Of a DNA stretch of 64,000 nt, positions 20,136 to 28,446 are shown in pieces (within the stretch, counting starts at the first letter, position 1; each line of letters begins with the position of its first letter). Where the stretch lies: contig NZ_BDAP01000001.1 of NCBI RefSeq assembly GCF_001598915.1, positions 558,001 through 622,000 of the forward strand, read 5' to 3'. The translations under genes and the position numbers were made by a program. Source of the DNA: Williamsia muralis NBRC 105860 (lineage in GTDB: Bacteria > Actinomycetota > Actinomycetes > Mycobacteriales > Mycobacteriaceae). The notes beneath the pieces are model-generated. The model did no database searches and was not told the origin of the DNA. It saw only the letters and a program-made list of their open reading frames with translations.

Positions 20136-20756
20136 ATGCAAGAAATGGGCTTACGCGAATCCAAGAAGGCAGCCACGCGGCTGGCTCTGGCGACTGCGGT
20201 GCTCCGTCATGCATCGGACGCCGGCCTCGAGTCGGTGTCCGTGGAGACCGTTGCCGCCGAGGTCGGAGTATCCGCAAGGACTTTCCACAACTACTTCCCG
20301 AGCAAAGAGGATGCGCTGATCTATTTCGTCGGCGTCATGCTCGACCGCCTGGCCGATCTGATCGAGTCGCGACCCGGGGGAGAGGTGCTGTGGGACTCGG
20401 TCGAGTACGCCTTGACCGAGATCGCCTGCGACACCGAAGCCGATCCGGGGCAGTTCCTGACCCTGATCCGTCTGCTCGAGACCGAGCCGACACTGGCCGA
20501 CCACAAACACAGTGACGGACTGGCCGCGGAACAGAAGGCCCGGTTCGAGTCGGTCGTCGGATGCCGCGGTGAATCCACCGACTTGGGCCTGTACGAACGC
20601 CTGGTCTTCGGCAACGAGCTGGTGACCCTGCGAGTGGGGTTGGAGATGTGGAGCGAAGGGCTCGCCCCGCACACCGACCTCCGTGAATTCCTCGGCGAAG
20701 CATTCCGTCTCACGAAGTGCGGCTTGTCCCGCCCGATGTCGACACCAAATCCCTGA
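20136..20756 (+). CDS. TetR family regulator, probably controlling the adjacent MmpL gene
   Basis: 206-residue TetR protein. The N-terminal helix-turn-helix is SVETVAAEVGVSARTFHNYFPSKED (residues about 32-56), the rest an all-helical ligand domain. Start MQEMGLRESKKAATR is chosen because the perfect palindrome and a -10 element lie just upstream; the open frame extends further upstream through the operator. It is 57 bases before an MmpL transporter gene on the same strand, so the pair probably forms one autoregulated operon responding to a transported compound. Confidence 0.85.
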   Translation: MQEMGLRESKKAATRLALATAVLRHASDAGLESVSVETVAAEVGVSARTFHNYFPSKEDALIYFVGVMLDRLADLIESRPGGEVLWDSVEYALTEIACDTEADPGQFLTLIRLLETEPTLADHKHSDGLAAEQKARFESVVGCRGESTDLGLYERLVFGNELVTLRVGLEMWSEGLAPHTDLREFLGEAFRLTKCGLSRPMSTPNP

Positions 20757-20813
20757 CCTGACGCCTACCGGCGCACCCAAACCTCCCGAAGACCCACTGG
20801 AAGGACCAGCACC

Positions 20814-23159
20814 ATGGCCACTTATCTCTATCGAATAGGCAAATGGGCCTATTTGAACAAGTTCAAGATGATCGCGATCTGGCTACTCGTGCTGGTCGCG
20901 ATGGGTGTGGCGGCCGCAACGTTGTCGAAGCCAAATTCCGAGAGCTTCTCGATTCCGGGCATTCCGTCGGAAAAAGCTCAGAATCAGATGGTCGAGGCCT
21001 TCCCGGAAAAGCCGAAGTTCTCCGAGGACACGTCGGTCAAGTACGTGGTGAAGGCCCCGGATGGTTCGAACCTGAACACTCCGCAGAATCAGGCCACCAT
21101 CAACCGCATGGTCGAGCAGATGAAGCAGTTCGACAAGGTCAAGCAGCCTGATTCGATCGCCAATCCATTCGAGACCTACGGAACACCTGACAGTCCCGGG
21201 CCCGGCTGGAACGCGGTCACCGAGTTCCAGACCCAGCAGTTCGGGAAGTCGCCCGTGGAAGCGGCGGCCGACGCCCAGGCCGGGTCGCCGATCAACAAAG
21301 ACCAGAACATGGCCCAGCTCGGTGCGTCCTTCGACGTCGAGGCCAGCGCGGATGTGAGCGCAAAGGCTCACGAGCAGATGGAAGACGTCGCCGATCAAGC
21401 GCGCAAGGGGGGTCTCACGGTCGAGATGTCGGGTACGGCCCTGCCGCAACCCGCGATCGGTCTCACCTCTGAGCTCATCGGTATGGGCGTCGGTGCGATC
21501 GTCATGATCCTCACCTTCGCGTCGCTGGTCGCCTGGGGCATGCCGCTCATCACCGCGATCGTCGGTGTGGTGATCGGCATGATGGGAGTCACGGCAGCCA
21601 CGTTCTTCTTCGATCTCAGCTCGGAGACCCCGATCCTCGCGACGATGATCGGTCTCGCGGTCGGCATCGACTACGCGCTGTTCATCCTGTCCCGGTACCG
21701 GCATGAGGTGCACACCTCCAAGTCTCGTGCCGAAGCAGCCGGAAAGGCCGTCGGCACAGCGGGTTCGGCCGTTGTCTTCGCCGGTGCAACCGTGTTCATC
21801 GCGCTCGCAGCCCTTTTCATCGTCAACATCCCGTTCCTCACGGCGATGGGCCTGGCCGCGGCCGGCACGGTGCTGGTAGCGGTCCTCGTCGCTCTCACGT
21901 TGCTGCCTGCGATCCTCGGGCTCTTCGGCGGCAAGGTGTTCGCAGGCCGGATCAAGGCCCTCAACGCACCCGATGTGACGCCCGCCGATCCGGCGCGCCG
22001 CCACAACGGCCAGCGTTGGATCAACCAGGTGGTCAAGCGGCCCGCGCTCTTCGCGATCGCACCGATCATCCTGCTCGCGCTGATCGCACTTCCGATGGCC
22101 GGTCTGAAGTTGGCTCTGCCCAACGACGGCAGCGGCGACCCCAGCACCACGCAGCGCAAGGCGTACGAGCTGGTGGCCGAGGGCTATGGTCCGGGCCAGA
22201 ACAACCCGTTTGTGGTTGTTGTCGACGGCAGCGCCATCGCGGACGAGACGCAGCGGATCGACGCGTTCAACGGTCTGGTCAACCAGATCAAGGGCGTCGA
22301 CGATGTCGCCACGGCGTTGATCAGCCCCGGTGACGTGAACGCATCCGGCGACACCGCGATCATCTCGGTGCTCCCCGCGAGTTCGTCGGGAGAAGAGGCC
22401 ACGCAGCAGCTCGTGAAGGATTTGCGAGGCCTGGAATCGAGTGTCACCGAGTCGACCGGCCTCACCTACGGTGTCACCGGGCAGACAGCGATCGAGATCG
22501 ATGTGTCCGATCAGCTCAGCTCGGCACTCATTCCGTACCTGATCGTGGTGGTCGGACTGGCGTTCATCCTGTTGATGATCGTGTTCCGCTCGATCCTGGT
22601 CCCGCTGACCGCCGCACTGGGCTTCCTGCTCAGCGTGGGCGCCACCTTCGGTGCCACGGTGGCGATCTTCACCAACGGTGACCTCGGGCTGATCGGCAAT
22701 CCGCAGCCTCTGGTCAGCTTCCTGCCGATCATGCTCATCGGCGTGGTGTTCGGACTCGCGATGGATTACCAGGTGTTCCTGGTGACCCGGATGCGCGAGG
22801 CGTACGTCCACGGTTCGTCGGCCAAGGATGCGATCGTGTCGGGCTTCAGTCACAGTGCCCGCGTGGTGGCAGCCGCGGCCGCCATCATGATCTCGGTGTT
22901 CGCCGCCTTCATGCTGCAGGAGATGGTGTTCATCAAGGCGATGGGATTTGCGCTGGCGATCGCGGTGTTCTTCGACGCCTTCATCGTCCGTATGACGCTG
23001 ATCCCGGCCGTGCTCGCCCTTCTGGGTGACAAGGCGTGGTCGCTGCCCAAGTGGCTGGACAAGATCCTGCCCAACGTCGACATCGAGGGCGAGAAGCTCA
23101 ACAAGACGTTGGCCGCCGAGCAAGCGGAAATCGACAGGCGCGAACAAGTGTCCGTCTGA
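20814..23159 (+). CDS. MMPL/RND family transporter (second copy)
   Basis: Membrane exporter of 781 residues with the same two-half organisation as the MmpL gene at 12.8-15.0 kb but a distinct subfamily. The proton-relay motifs are VGIDYALFILSRYRHEV and LAMDYQVFLVTRMREAY. The N-terminal extracytoplasmic domain holds an alpha/beta substrate domain after FSIPGIPSEKAQNQ. GGAAGGA lies before the ATG. A cytoplasmic tail of about 45 charged residues ends the protein. Encoded behind a TetR regulator, which suggests drug or lipid efflux induced by substrate. Confidence 0.9.
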   Translation: MATYLYRIGKWAYLNKFKMIAIWLLVLVAMGVAAATLSKPNSESFSIPGIPSEKAQNQMVEAFPEKPKFSEDTSVKYVVKAPDGSNLNTPQNQATINRMVEQMKQFDKVKQPDSIANPFETYGTPDSPGPGWNAVTEFQTQQFGKSPVEAAADAQAGSPINKDQNMAQLGASFDVEASADVSAKAHEQMEDVADQARKGGLTVEMSGTALPQPAIGLTSELIGMGVGAIVMILTFASLVAWGMPLITAIVGVVIGMMGVTAATFFFDLSSETPILATMIGLAVGIDYALFILSRYRHEVHTSKSRAEAAGKAVGTAGSAVVFAGATVFIALAALFIVNIPFLTAMGLAAAGTVLVAVLVALTLLPAILGLFGGKVFAGRIKALNAPDVTPADPARRHNGQRWINQVVKRPALFAIAPIILLALIALPMAGLKLALPNDGSGDPSTTQRKAYELVAEGYGPGQNNPFVVVVDGSAIADETQRIDAFNGLVNQIKGVDDVATALISPGDVNASGDTAIISVLPASSSGEEATQQLVKDLRGLESSVTESTGLTYGVTGQTAIEIDVSDQLSSALIPYLIVVVGLAFILLMIVFRSILVPLTAALGFLLSVGATFGATVAIFTNGDLGLIGNPQPLVSFLPIMLIGVVFGLAMDYQVFLVTRMREAYVHGSSAKDAIVSGFSHSARVVAAAAAIMISVFAAFMLQEMVFIKAMGFALAIAVFFDAFIVRMTLIPAVLALLGDKAWSLPKWLDKILPNVDIEGEKLNKTLAAEQAEIDRREQVSV

Positions 23160-23177
23160 GCGTCGTCGCGCACCACA

Positions 23178-23212
23178 CTCACCCCACCAGCTCGCTGAGC
23201 TGGTGGGGTGAG
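23178..23212. terminator. Strong bidirectional terminator
   Basis: CTCACCCCACCAGCTC and GAGCTGGTGGGGTGAG are perfect 16-base arms around GCT, followed by TTCGTTTGTT on the plus strand. It sits between the convergent MmpL and aldo/keto reductase genes. Confidence 0.9.
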
Positions 23213-23238
23213 TTCGTTTGTTGGAGAGAATCTCTCGG

Positions 23239-24114
23239 CTAGGGCCCAGCTATCGTGCCCAGCTCGGCATAGTCGGCGTCGGACAGCTGCATCCCGGCGC
23301 CGGCAGCGTTGTCGCGCAGGTGGGTGACCGATGAGGTGCCAGGGATCAGCAGGATGTTCGGTGAACGCCGGAGGAGCCACGCCAGAGCAACCGATATCGG
23401 TGTCGCGTCGAGCCGAGTCGCCACCGAGCTCAGCACCGCCGACTGCAACGGGCTGAAACCGCCGAGGGGAAAGAACGGTACGTAGGCGATGCCGTCGGAG
23501 TTCAACGAGTCGATCAGCTCATCGTCGTGTCGGTTGGCCACGTTGTAGAAGTTCTGGACGCAGACGATCGGCGCGAGCGCGCGTGCCTCGGCGACCTGGT
23601 CAGGTGTCACGTTGCTGAGCCCGAGGTGCCGGATCAGCCCGTCCTGCTGCAACTCCGCCAGGGTCGTGAAGGCCTCTTTGATGGATCCCGACTCCGGGCC
23701 CGTGGGACTGCCCACCCGCAGATTGACCACGTCGAGCGCATCGAGTCCGAGGTTCTCGAGATTGGAATGGACGCTGACGCGCAGCTGCTGAGGCGATCGA
23801 GCCGGCGGCCAGCCGCCCTGGGCGTCACGATGCGCGCCGACCTTCGTGATGACGCGGAGCGAGTCGGGGTACGGGTGAAGTGCCTGTCTGATGAGCTGAT
23901 TGGTGATGTAGGGCCCGTACGCGTCGCTGGTGTCGATGTGGGTGATGCCCAGCTCCACCACCTCGCGCAGGACATTGACCGCAGCGCTGCGGTCGGCCGG
24001 AGGCCCCATCACGCCGGGGCCTGCCAGTTGCATTGCGCCGTAGCCGAAACGGGTGAGCTCGAGCTGATCGGTGAGCGGAAAGACCCCGCCGGGTAGTTGT
24101 GTTGCGTTTGTCAT
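23239..24114 (-). CDS. Aldo/keto reductase family oxidoreductase
   Basis: 291-residue TIM-barrel oxidoreductase using NADPH. Catalytic Asp and Tyr lie in HIDTSDAYGP and Lys in VITKVGAHR. At the place where most family members have the catalytic His (DLYLIHW) this protein reads DVVNLRV, so the tetrad is D-Y-K-R. The cofactor end is visible as LIPGTSSVTHLRDN. Start MTNATQLPGG is chosen by homology and by GGTGGGGA upstream. Divergent from an XRE regulator gene, which may control it. Confidence 0.87.
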   Translation of the reverse strand: MTNATQLPGGVFPLTDQLELTRFGYGAMQLAGPGVMGPPADRSAAVNVLREVVELGITHIDTSDAYGPYITNQLIRQALHPYPDSLRVITKVGAHRDAQGGWPPARSPQQLRVSVHSNLENLGLDALDVVNLRVGSPTGPESGSIKEAFTTLAELQQDGLIRHLGLSNVTPDQVAEARALAPIVCVQNFYNVANRHDDELIDSLNSDGIAYVPFFPLGGFSPLQSAVLSSVATRLDATPISVALAWLLRRSPNILLIPGTSSVTHLRDNAAGAGMQLSDADYAELGTIAGP

Positions 24115-24169
24115 GTCCCCACCGTGCGAGACGCGAGGTGACCGTGCCAGTGCCCCGGTCTTCCTGGGA

Positions 24170-24186
24170 GTGACAGGGACAGTCAC
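24170..24186. promoter_or_regulatory. Inverted repeat between divergent reductase and XRE genes
   Basis: GTGAC and GTCAC flank seven bases (GTGACAGGGACAGTCAC) in the 102-base divergent region. It lies 19 bases upstream of the TACGGT hexamer (24205-24210) that precedes the XRE start by six bases. It is a plausible operator for the XRE protein; short arms keep confidence low. Confidence 0.35.
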
Positions 24187-24216
24187 GCCGAGCGCAAGTC
24201 TGAGTACGGTCGACAT

Positions 24217-25080
24217 ATGGGCGGCAACGGACAACTCGGCGACTACCTTCGTGCCCGACGGGAGCTCGTTCGGCCAGAGGACGTCGGGCTGCCGGTGATG
24301 GGGCAGCGCCGCGTGTCGGGGTTACGCCGCGAGGAGGTGGCGATGCTCGCCGGCATCAGCTCCGACTACTACCTCCGGCTGGAGCAAGGGCGCGACCACA
24401 ACCCGTCGGTGCAGGTACTCGAATCACTCGGCCGCGTACTGCAACTCGACGAGACGGCCACGTCCTATCTCATCGGACTCGCTGCGCCCCAGACACGCAA
24501 ACGCACGCGACGTCACCGCCGCGAGACGGTGCCCGAGGGAATCCGCCAACTACTTGCCACCATCGGAATGCCGGCCTTCGTGGAGAGTCGACACTTCGAC
24601 GTGCTCGCCGCCAACGACCTTGCGCGCGCCGTGTCACCTAATCTGCGTGTCGGTCAGAACCGCATGAAAGCGTTGTTCCTCGACCCCGGCGAACAAGCAC
24701 TCTGCCCGAATCATGAACTGGCCATGAGCCACCTCGTCGCGGGCTTCCGACAGTCGGTCGGCACCGACGTCGATGATCCGCGTGTTGTGCAGATAGTGGG
24801 GGAGCTCTCCCTGGCGAGCGAGCAGTTCCGTCGACTGTGGGCTCGGCACGACGTGCAGGTTCGGGCGGGCACTCAGACCCCGATGTACCACCCGCAGGTC
24901 GGCGAGCTGATGCTCTACAAAGACCGGCTTGCCGTCGATGCTTCCGAAGGTCTTGTCTTGGTGATCTATCACGCGGCGCCCGGAACCGACAGCGCAGAGA
25001 AGCTCGCTCTGCTCGCATCGCTGGCCGCGCCGTCGGCGCGGGAGTTGTCGGCGCGTGCAGTGGACGTGACGGACGGCTGA
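24217..25080 (+). CDS. XRE family regulator with MmyB-like ligand domain
   Basis: 287 residues. N-terminal helix-turn-helix at about residues 30-55 (LRREEVAMLAGISSDYYLRLEQGRDHNPS, read in parts) followed by a PAS-like MmyB domain of about 170 residues, a combination common in actinobacterial regulators that sit divergently next to the oxidoreductase they control. The recognisable C-terminal part contains FRRLWARHDV and HPQVGEL. Leaderless start likely (TACGGT six bases before ATG). Confidence 0.87.
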   Translation: MGGNGQLGDYLRARRELVRPEDVGLPVMGQRRVSGLRREEVAMLAGISSDYYLRLEQGRDHNPSVQVLESLGRVLQLDETATSYLIGLAAPQTRKRTRRHRRETVPEGIRQLLATIGMPAFVESRHFDVLAANDLARAVSPNLRVGQNRMKALFLDPGEQALCPNHELAMSHLVAGFRQSVGTDVDDPRVVQIVGELSLASEQFRRLWARHDVQVRAGTQTPMYHPQVGELMLYKDRLAVDASEGLVLVIYHAAPGTDSAEKLALLASLAAPSARELSARAVDVTDG

Positions 25081-25163
25081 TCGCCGGGCCTCTGGTCGAA
25101 GAAGTCTCGCCGCCACACCCCGGCGTTTTGCCCGGTGGTGCGGCGCACTGGGAAGATGCATCG

Positions 25164-26426
25164 GTGAACGATCCCCAACAAGGCCCCGACCGCAGCTTCA
25201 CCCTCGGGACCAGCCTGGCCGGCACACTCGGACGAACCGGGACGATCAATACGCCGCACGGGCAGATCAAGACGCCGGCATTCGTGCCGGTCGGGACCAA
25301 GGCGACGGTGAAGACCGTGGTTCCCGAGGCGGTGCGCGACCTCGGTGCTCAGGCAGTCCTGGCCAACGCCTATCACCTGTATCTGCAGCCCGGTCCGCAC
25401 ATCATCGACGAGGCGGGTGGCCTCGGGAAGTTCATGAATTGGCCCGGCCCCACCTACACCGACAGTGGCGGCTTCCAGGTGATGTCGCTCGGGGCCGGCT
25501 TCAAGAAGGTCATCGCGATGGACGTGACCGGCATGCAGAACGACGAGGTGATCGCCGAGGGCAAGGAACGATTGGCCCGCGTCGACGACGACGGGGTCAC
25601 GTTCAAATCGCATCTGGATGGTTCGCCCCATCGGTTCACCCCTGAGGTGTCGATGCAGATCCAACACCAGTTGGGCGCCGACATCATCTTTGCGTTCGAT
25701 GAACTCACCACGTTGATGAACACCCGTGAGTACCAGGAGACGTCGCTCGAGCGGACGCGGCTCTGGGCGATCAGGTGCCTGGCCGAACACAACCGGCTGA
25801 CTGCCGAACGCAGCCATCGACCGACCCAGTCGCTCTGGGGAGTGCTGCAGGGCGCGCAGTACGAAGACCTGCGGCGCAAGGCGGCGCGTGATCTGGTTGC
25901 GATGAGCGAACGCGACGTCGACAACGGCGGCCGCGGTTTCGGTGGCTACGGAATCGGGGGCGCACTGGAGAAACAGAACCTGGGCACCATCGTCCGGTGG
26001 GTGAACGAGGAACTGCCACAGGACAAAGCGCGACATCTACTGGGGATCAGCGAACCGGACGACATCTTCACCGCGATCGAGAACGGGGTCGACACGTTCG
26101 ACTGCGTGTCGCCGTCGCGGGTGGCGCGCAACGGGGCCATCTATTCACTCGATGGTCGCTACAACGTGACGAACAGCCGGTTCCGCAACGACTTCGGACC
26201 ACTGGATCCCGAGATCGAGAACTACACAACGCAATACACCCGGGCGTACATCCACCACTTGTTCAAAGCCAAAGAAGGCCTGGCGGCCACACTCTGCACC
26301 ATCCACAATGAACACTTCATCGTGACGTTGGTGGAGCGGGCGCGCCAGGCCATCGAAGACGGGACCTACTTCGAGTTCCGGGACGAGTTCCTCGGCCGGT
26401 ACTACGCGCAGGCGAAAACCTCGTGA
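25164..26426 (+). CDS. tgt: tRNA-guanine transglycosylase (queuosine), lacking the zinc cysteines
   Basis: Exchanges guanine 34 for a 7-deazaguanine base in tRNAs with GUN anticodons. 420 residues from a GTG preceded by GGGAAG. The nucleophile/base aspartates are in TDSGGFQVMSLG and GVDTFDCVSPSRVARNG, and VLQGAQYEDLR and GIGGALEKQN line the substrate pocket. Two departures: about 20 extra residues follow SLGAGFKKV, and the C-terminal zinc motif CxCxxC of E. coli Tgt (in PECDCYTC) reads PEIENYTT, so all three Cys are absent although RAYIHHLFKAKE and the CTIHNEHF His remain. I believe an actinobacterial subgroup has this form. gluQRS lies 1.0 kb further on. Confidence 0.85.
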   Translation: MNDPQQGPDRSFTLGTSLAGTLGRTGTINTPHGQIKTPAFVPVGTKATVKTVVPEAVRDLGAQAVLANAYHLYLQPGPHIIDEAGGLGKFMNWPGPTYTDSGGFQVMSLGAGFKKVIAMDVTGMQNDEVIAEGKERLARVDDDGVTFKSHLDGSPHRFTPEVSMQIQHQLGADIIFAFDELTTLMNTREYQETSLERTRLWAIRCLAEHNRLTAERSHRPTQSLWGVLQGAQYEDLRRKAARDLVAMSERDVDNGGRGFGGYGIGGALEKQNLGTIVRWVNEELPQDKARHLLGISEPDDIFTAIENGVDTFDCVSPSRVARNGAIYSLDGRYNVTNSRFRNDFGPLDPEIENYTTQYTRAYIHHLFKAKEGLAATLCTIHNEHFIVTLVERARQAIEDGTYFEFRDEFLGRYYAQAKTS

Positions 26427-26427
26427 A

Positions 26428-27144
26428 CTAGCCGGTCTTGACGACCTTGGTGCCACCGGCGAACTTGTCGTGGATGCCCTGGTTGTTCGGGTCACTGTTG
26501 ATGGTGACACCGATGGCGATCAGGATTCCGAGCGAGGCGAGGCTCAACAGGAACGGCAAGATCGGCACGAACGAGAGCAGCGACGACAGGAAGCCGATCA
26601 GCATCCAGGAGTTCCGCTTGAGTGACTCTTCCTGGGTGGGCAGTCCGCCCGAAACGCCCTGAACCTTCAGCTTCAGGAGCTGCTTGCCCAACGTTGCGCC
26701 CGAACGGGTTTCGAAGAACACGAAGTAGGCCAACCCGGCGAGGCTCAGGATCAGGGAGACGATCAGCGACACGATGAAGATGTCGACGACCAGCACGACG
26801 ATAGTCGAAACGATGGCCAAGACCACGCCGACGATGATGGCGTCGATGATCCTGGCGCCCAAGCGAATTCCGGCGCCTGCGGTCTGCCCGAATCCGGCGC
26901 CCGCCTGCGGCTGTCCGTAGCTGGACTGGTCGCCGAACTGGGGCGGCGGGGGGTAGCTGCCCTGCGAGGGCGGAGGATAGTTGCCCTGCGGCGGCGGGTA
27001 AGAACCTGCCGGCGGCGGGGTGCCTGGCTGCTGGTAGGAACCGGGAGGCGGACCTGCCGGGCCGCCTTTACCCAGGTCCGGGTTCGGCGGGGGATTGTTG
27101 CCCGGGTAGTTGGGGTCGGGGCCTGGATACTGCGGTCCGCTCAT
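26428..27144 (-). CDS. RDD family membrane protein with proline-rich N-terminus
   Basis: 238 residues. The first 90 or so are a cytoplasmic Pro/Gly/Tyr-rich low-complexity stretch with repeats of the type GSYPPPQ, followed by an RDD domain with about three to four transmembrane helices; the characteristic Arg-Asp is in RLGARIIDAIIVG and the second conserved segment is GATLGKQLLKLKV. Function unknown; related proteins occur throughout Mycobacteriales. GAGGAAAC lies upstream of the ATG. Its stop is one base from the convergent tgt stop. Confidence 0.85.
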   Translation of the reverse strand: MSGPQYPGPDPNYPGNNPPPNPDLGKGGPAGPPPGSYQQPGTPPPAGSYPPPQGNYPPPSQGSYPPPPQFGDQSSYGQPQAGAGFGQTAGAGIRLGARIIDAIIVGVVLAIVSTIVVLVVDIFIVSLIVSLILSLAGLAYFVFFETRSGATLGKQLLKLKVQGVSGGLPTQEESLKRNSWMLIGFLSSLLSFVPILPFLLSLASLGILIAIGVTINSDPNNQGIHDKFAGGTKVVKTG

Positions 27145-27467
27145 GACGTTCGTTTCCTCTCGCGGCGAAGGCACGCTTCGCACCTACCTGATGGTCGTGA
27201 CGAGTCTAAACCGGACAAAGGTGGGTTGCCGGTTGTTTGGACCCCTGAGGGGTGTCTAGCCAGCGTTGATTCGAGTAAGCGATCATCGACCGTCACTTGG
27301 CGTTTGAGCAGGTCAGTCGATTTTCGGCGTCCATCGGTTGCCTGCGTCAGCGGCGATCGCCGGTTACCGGCACCGTGAATCCAAGGCCGGACCGCTATTC
27401 CATTCGAATGATCGCTCGGCGTGCCGTCTGCCCGTGGACTTCTCATGGCGCGGCGTTCTGGTGCCGA
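27145..27467. other. 323-base gap without a convincing gene
   Basis: Lies between the end of gluQRS and the start of the RDD gene, both minus strand. The only structure I see is a short stem ACCCC-TGA-GGGGT near 27241-27253. Open frames crossing it have Arg/Ser-rich sequences without family features and are taken as chance. It presumably holds the RDD promoter. Confidence 0.5.
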
Positions 27468-28412
27468 TCAACAACTCAGCATTGCGCTCGGTTCGAGGAC
27501 CCAGGGATCGCGCGGCAGATCGTCGGGATCGAAACGGGCGAGCAGCTGATCGATGGTCACCGGCTCGTTCGGGGCTGCCATATTCAACGACGCGGCGATG
27601 AGTGACAGAACACGCTGTGTGTCAATGCCGCCCAGGGCCAGGTCCGACAACGTGACAGCGCCGTCGCGTTTGGCGAGCCTTGCGCCCTCCGTGTTGAGGA
27701 CCAGTGGCACATGGGCGTAGACAGGCGGCGAAATGTGAAGCAGCGTAGCCAGATAACTTTGTCGGGGAGCGGAGCTGAGGAGGTCGTCGGCACGAACCAC
27801 CTGATCCACTCCCTGGGCGTCGTCGTCGATGACCACGGCCAGGTTGTATGCCGGTGTGCCATCGCCGCGGCGGAGGACGAAGTCGTCGACCATGCCGGTA
27901 TGACTGCCGAGAAGTGTGTCGACGACGGTGAACTCGGCAACCTCCGCGCGAAGCCGGATGGCCGGCGGGCGGCCAGTATCGCGTTTGGCTTGTCGTTGCG
28001 CTTCGGAGAGGTCGCGGCAGGTCCCCGGGTAGGCGCCCGCCGGCGCATGCGGGGCCGACGGGGCTTCGAGGATCTCGCGTCGAGTGCAGAAGCACTCGTA
28101 CGTCAGTCCCCGTAGCTGCAGGTCGTCGATGGCGACGTCGTAGGAGAGTCGACGTTGCGACTGCCACATCACCGGAGGGTCCCAGGTGATCCCCATTGCC
28201 GCCAGATCGGCGAGCTGCCGGTCTGCTGCCCCCGGTGCCACCCGATCGAGATCTTCCATTCGCACCGCGAAGCGGCGGCCGGTGGAACGGGCAAACAACC
28301 AGGCGAGCAATGCGGTACGGAGATTGCCGATGTGCAGATCACCCGACGGCGACGGCGCGTACCGTCCCGCACCGCTCGGGCGGCCCGGTTCGTCTCGGCG
28401 GCAATCGTTCAC
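27468..28412 (-). CDS. gluQRS: Glutamyl-Q tRNA(Asp) synthetase
   Basis: Truncated glutamyl-tRNA synthetase paralogue (314 residues, no anticodon-binding domain) that attaches glutamate to queuosine in tRNA-Asp. Class I signatures are PSPSGDLHIGNLRTALLAW (HIGH-like) and LAKRDGAVTL (KMSKS-like). The zinc site CFC...YPGTC of this subfamily is intact. GTG start (VNDCRRDEPG) with TACCCT seven bases upstream suggests a leaderless message. Divergent from the ligase gene with only 34 bases between starts. Its presence close to tgt supports a real queuosine pathway. Confidence 0.92.
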   Translation of the reverse strand: MNDCRRDEPGRPSGAGRYAPSPSGDLHIGNLRTALLAWLFARSTGRRFAVRMEDLDRVAPGAADRQLADLAAMGITWDPPVMWQSQRRLSYDVAIDDLQLRGLTYECFCTRREILEAPSAPHAPAGAYPGTCRDLSEAQRQAKRDTGRPPAIRLRAEVAEFTVVDTLLGSHTGMVDDFVLRRGDGTPAYNLAVVIDDDAQGVDQVVRADDLLSSAPRQSYLATLLHISPPVYAHVPLVLNTEGARLAKRDGAVTLSDLALGGIDTQRVLSLIAASLNMAAPNEPVTIDQLLARFDPDDLPRDPWVLEPSAMLSC

Positions 28413-28446
28413 CCGAACGAGGGTACAAGTGCAAGGATGGGACATC

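Noticed and set aside
20883-23147. A 754-codon open frame antisense to the second MmpL gene, and similar long antisense frames at 16414-18615 and 28339-29640
   Set aside because: They mirror real genes, are rich in Arg/His/Asp/Gly as expected from high-GC shadow frames, and lack any family motif or ribosome-binding site.
27141-27446. 101-residue frame upstream of the RDD gene
   Set aside because: Arg/Ser-rich sequence with no motif or start signal; overlaps the RDD start and leader.
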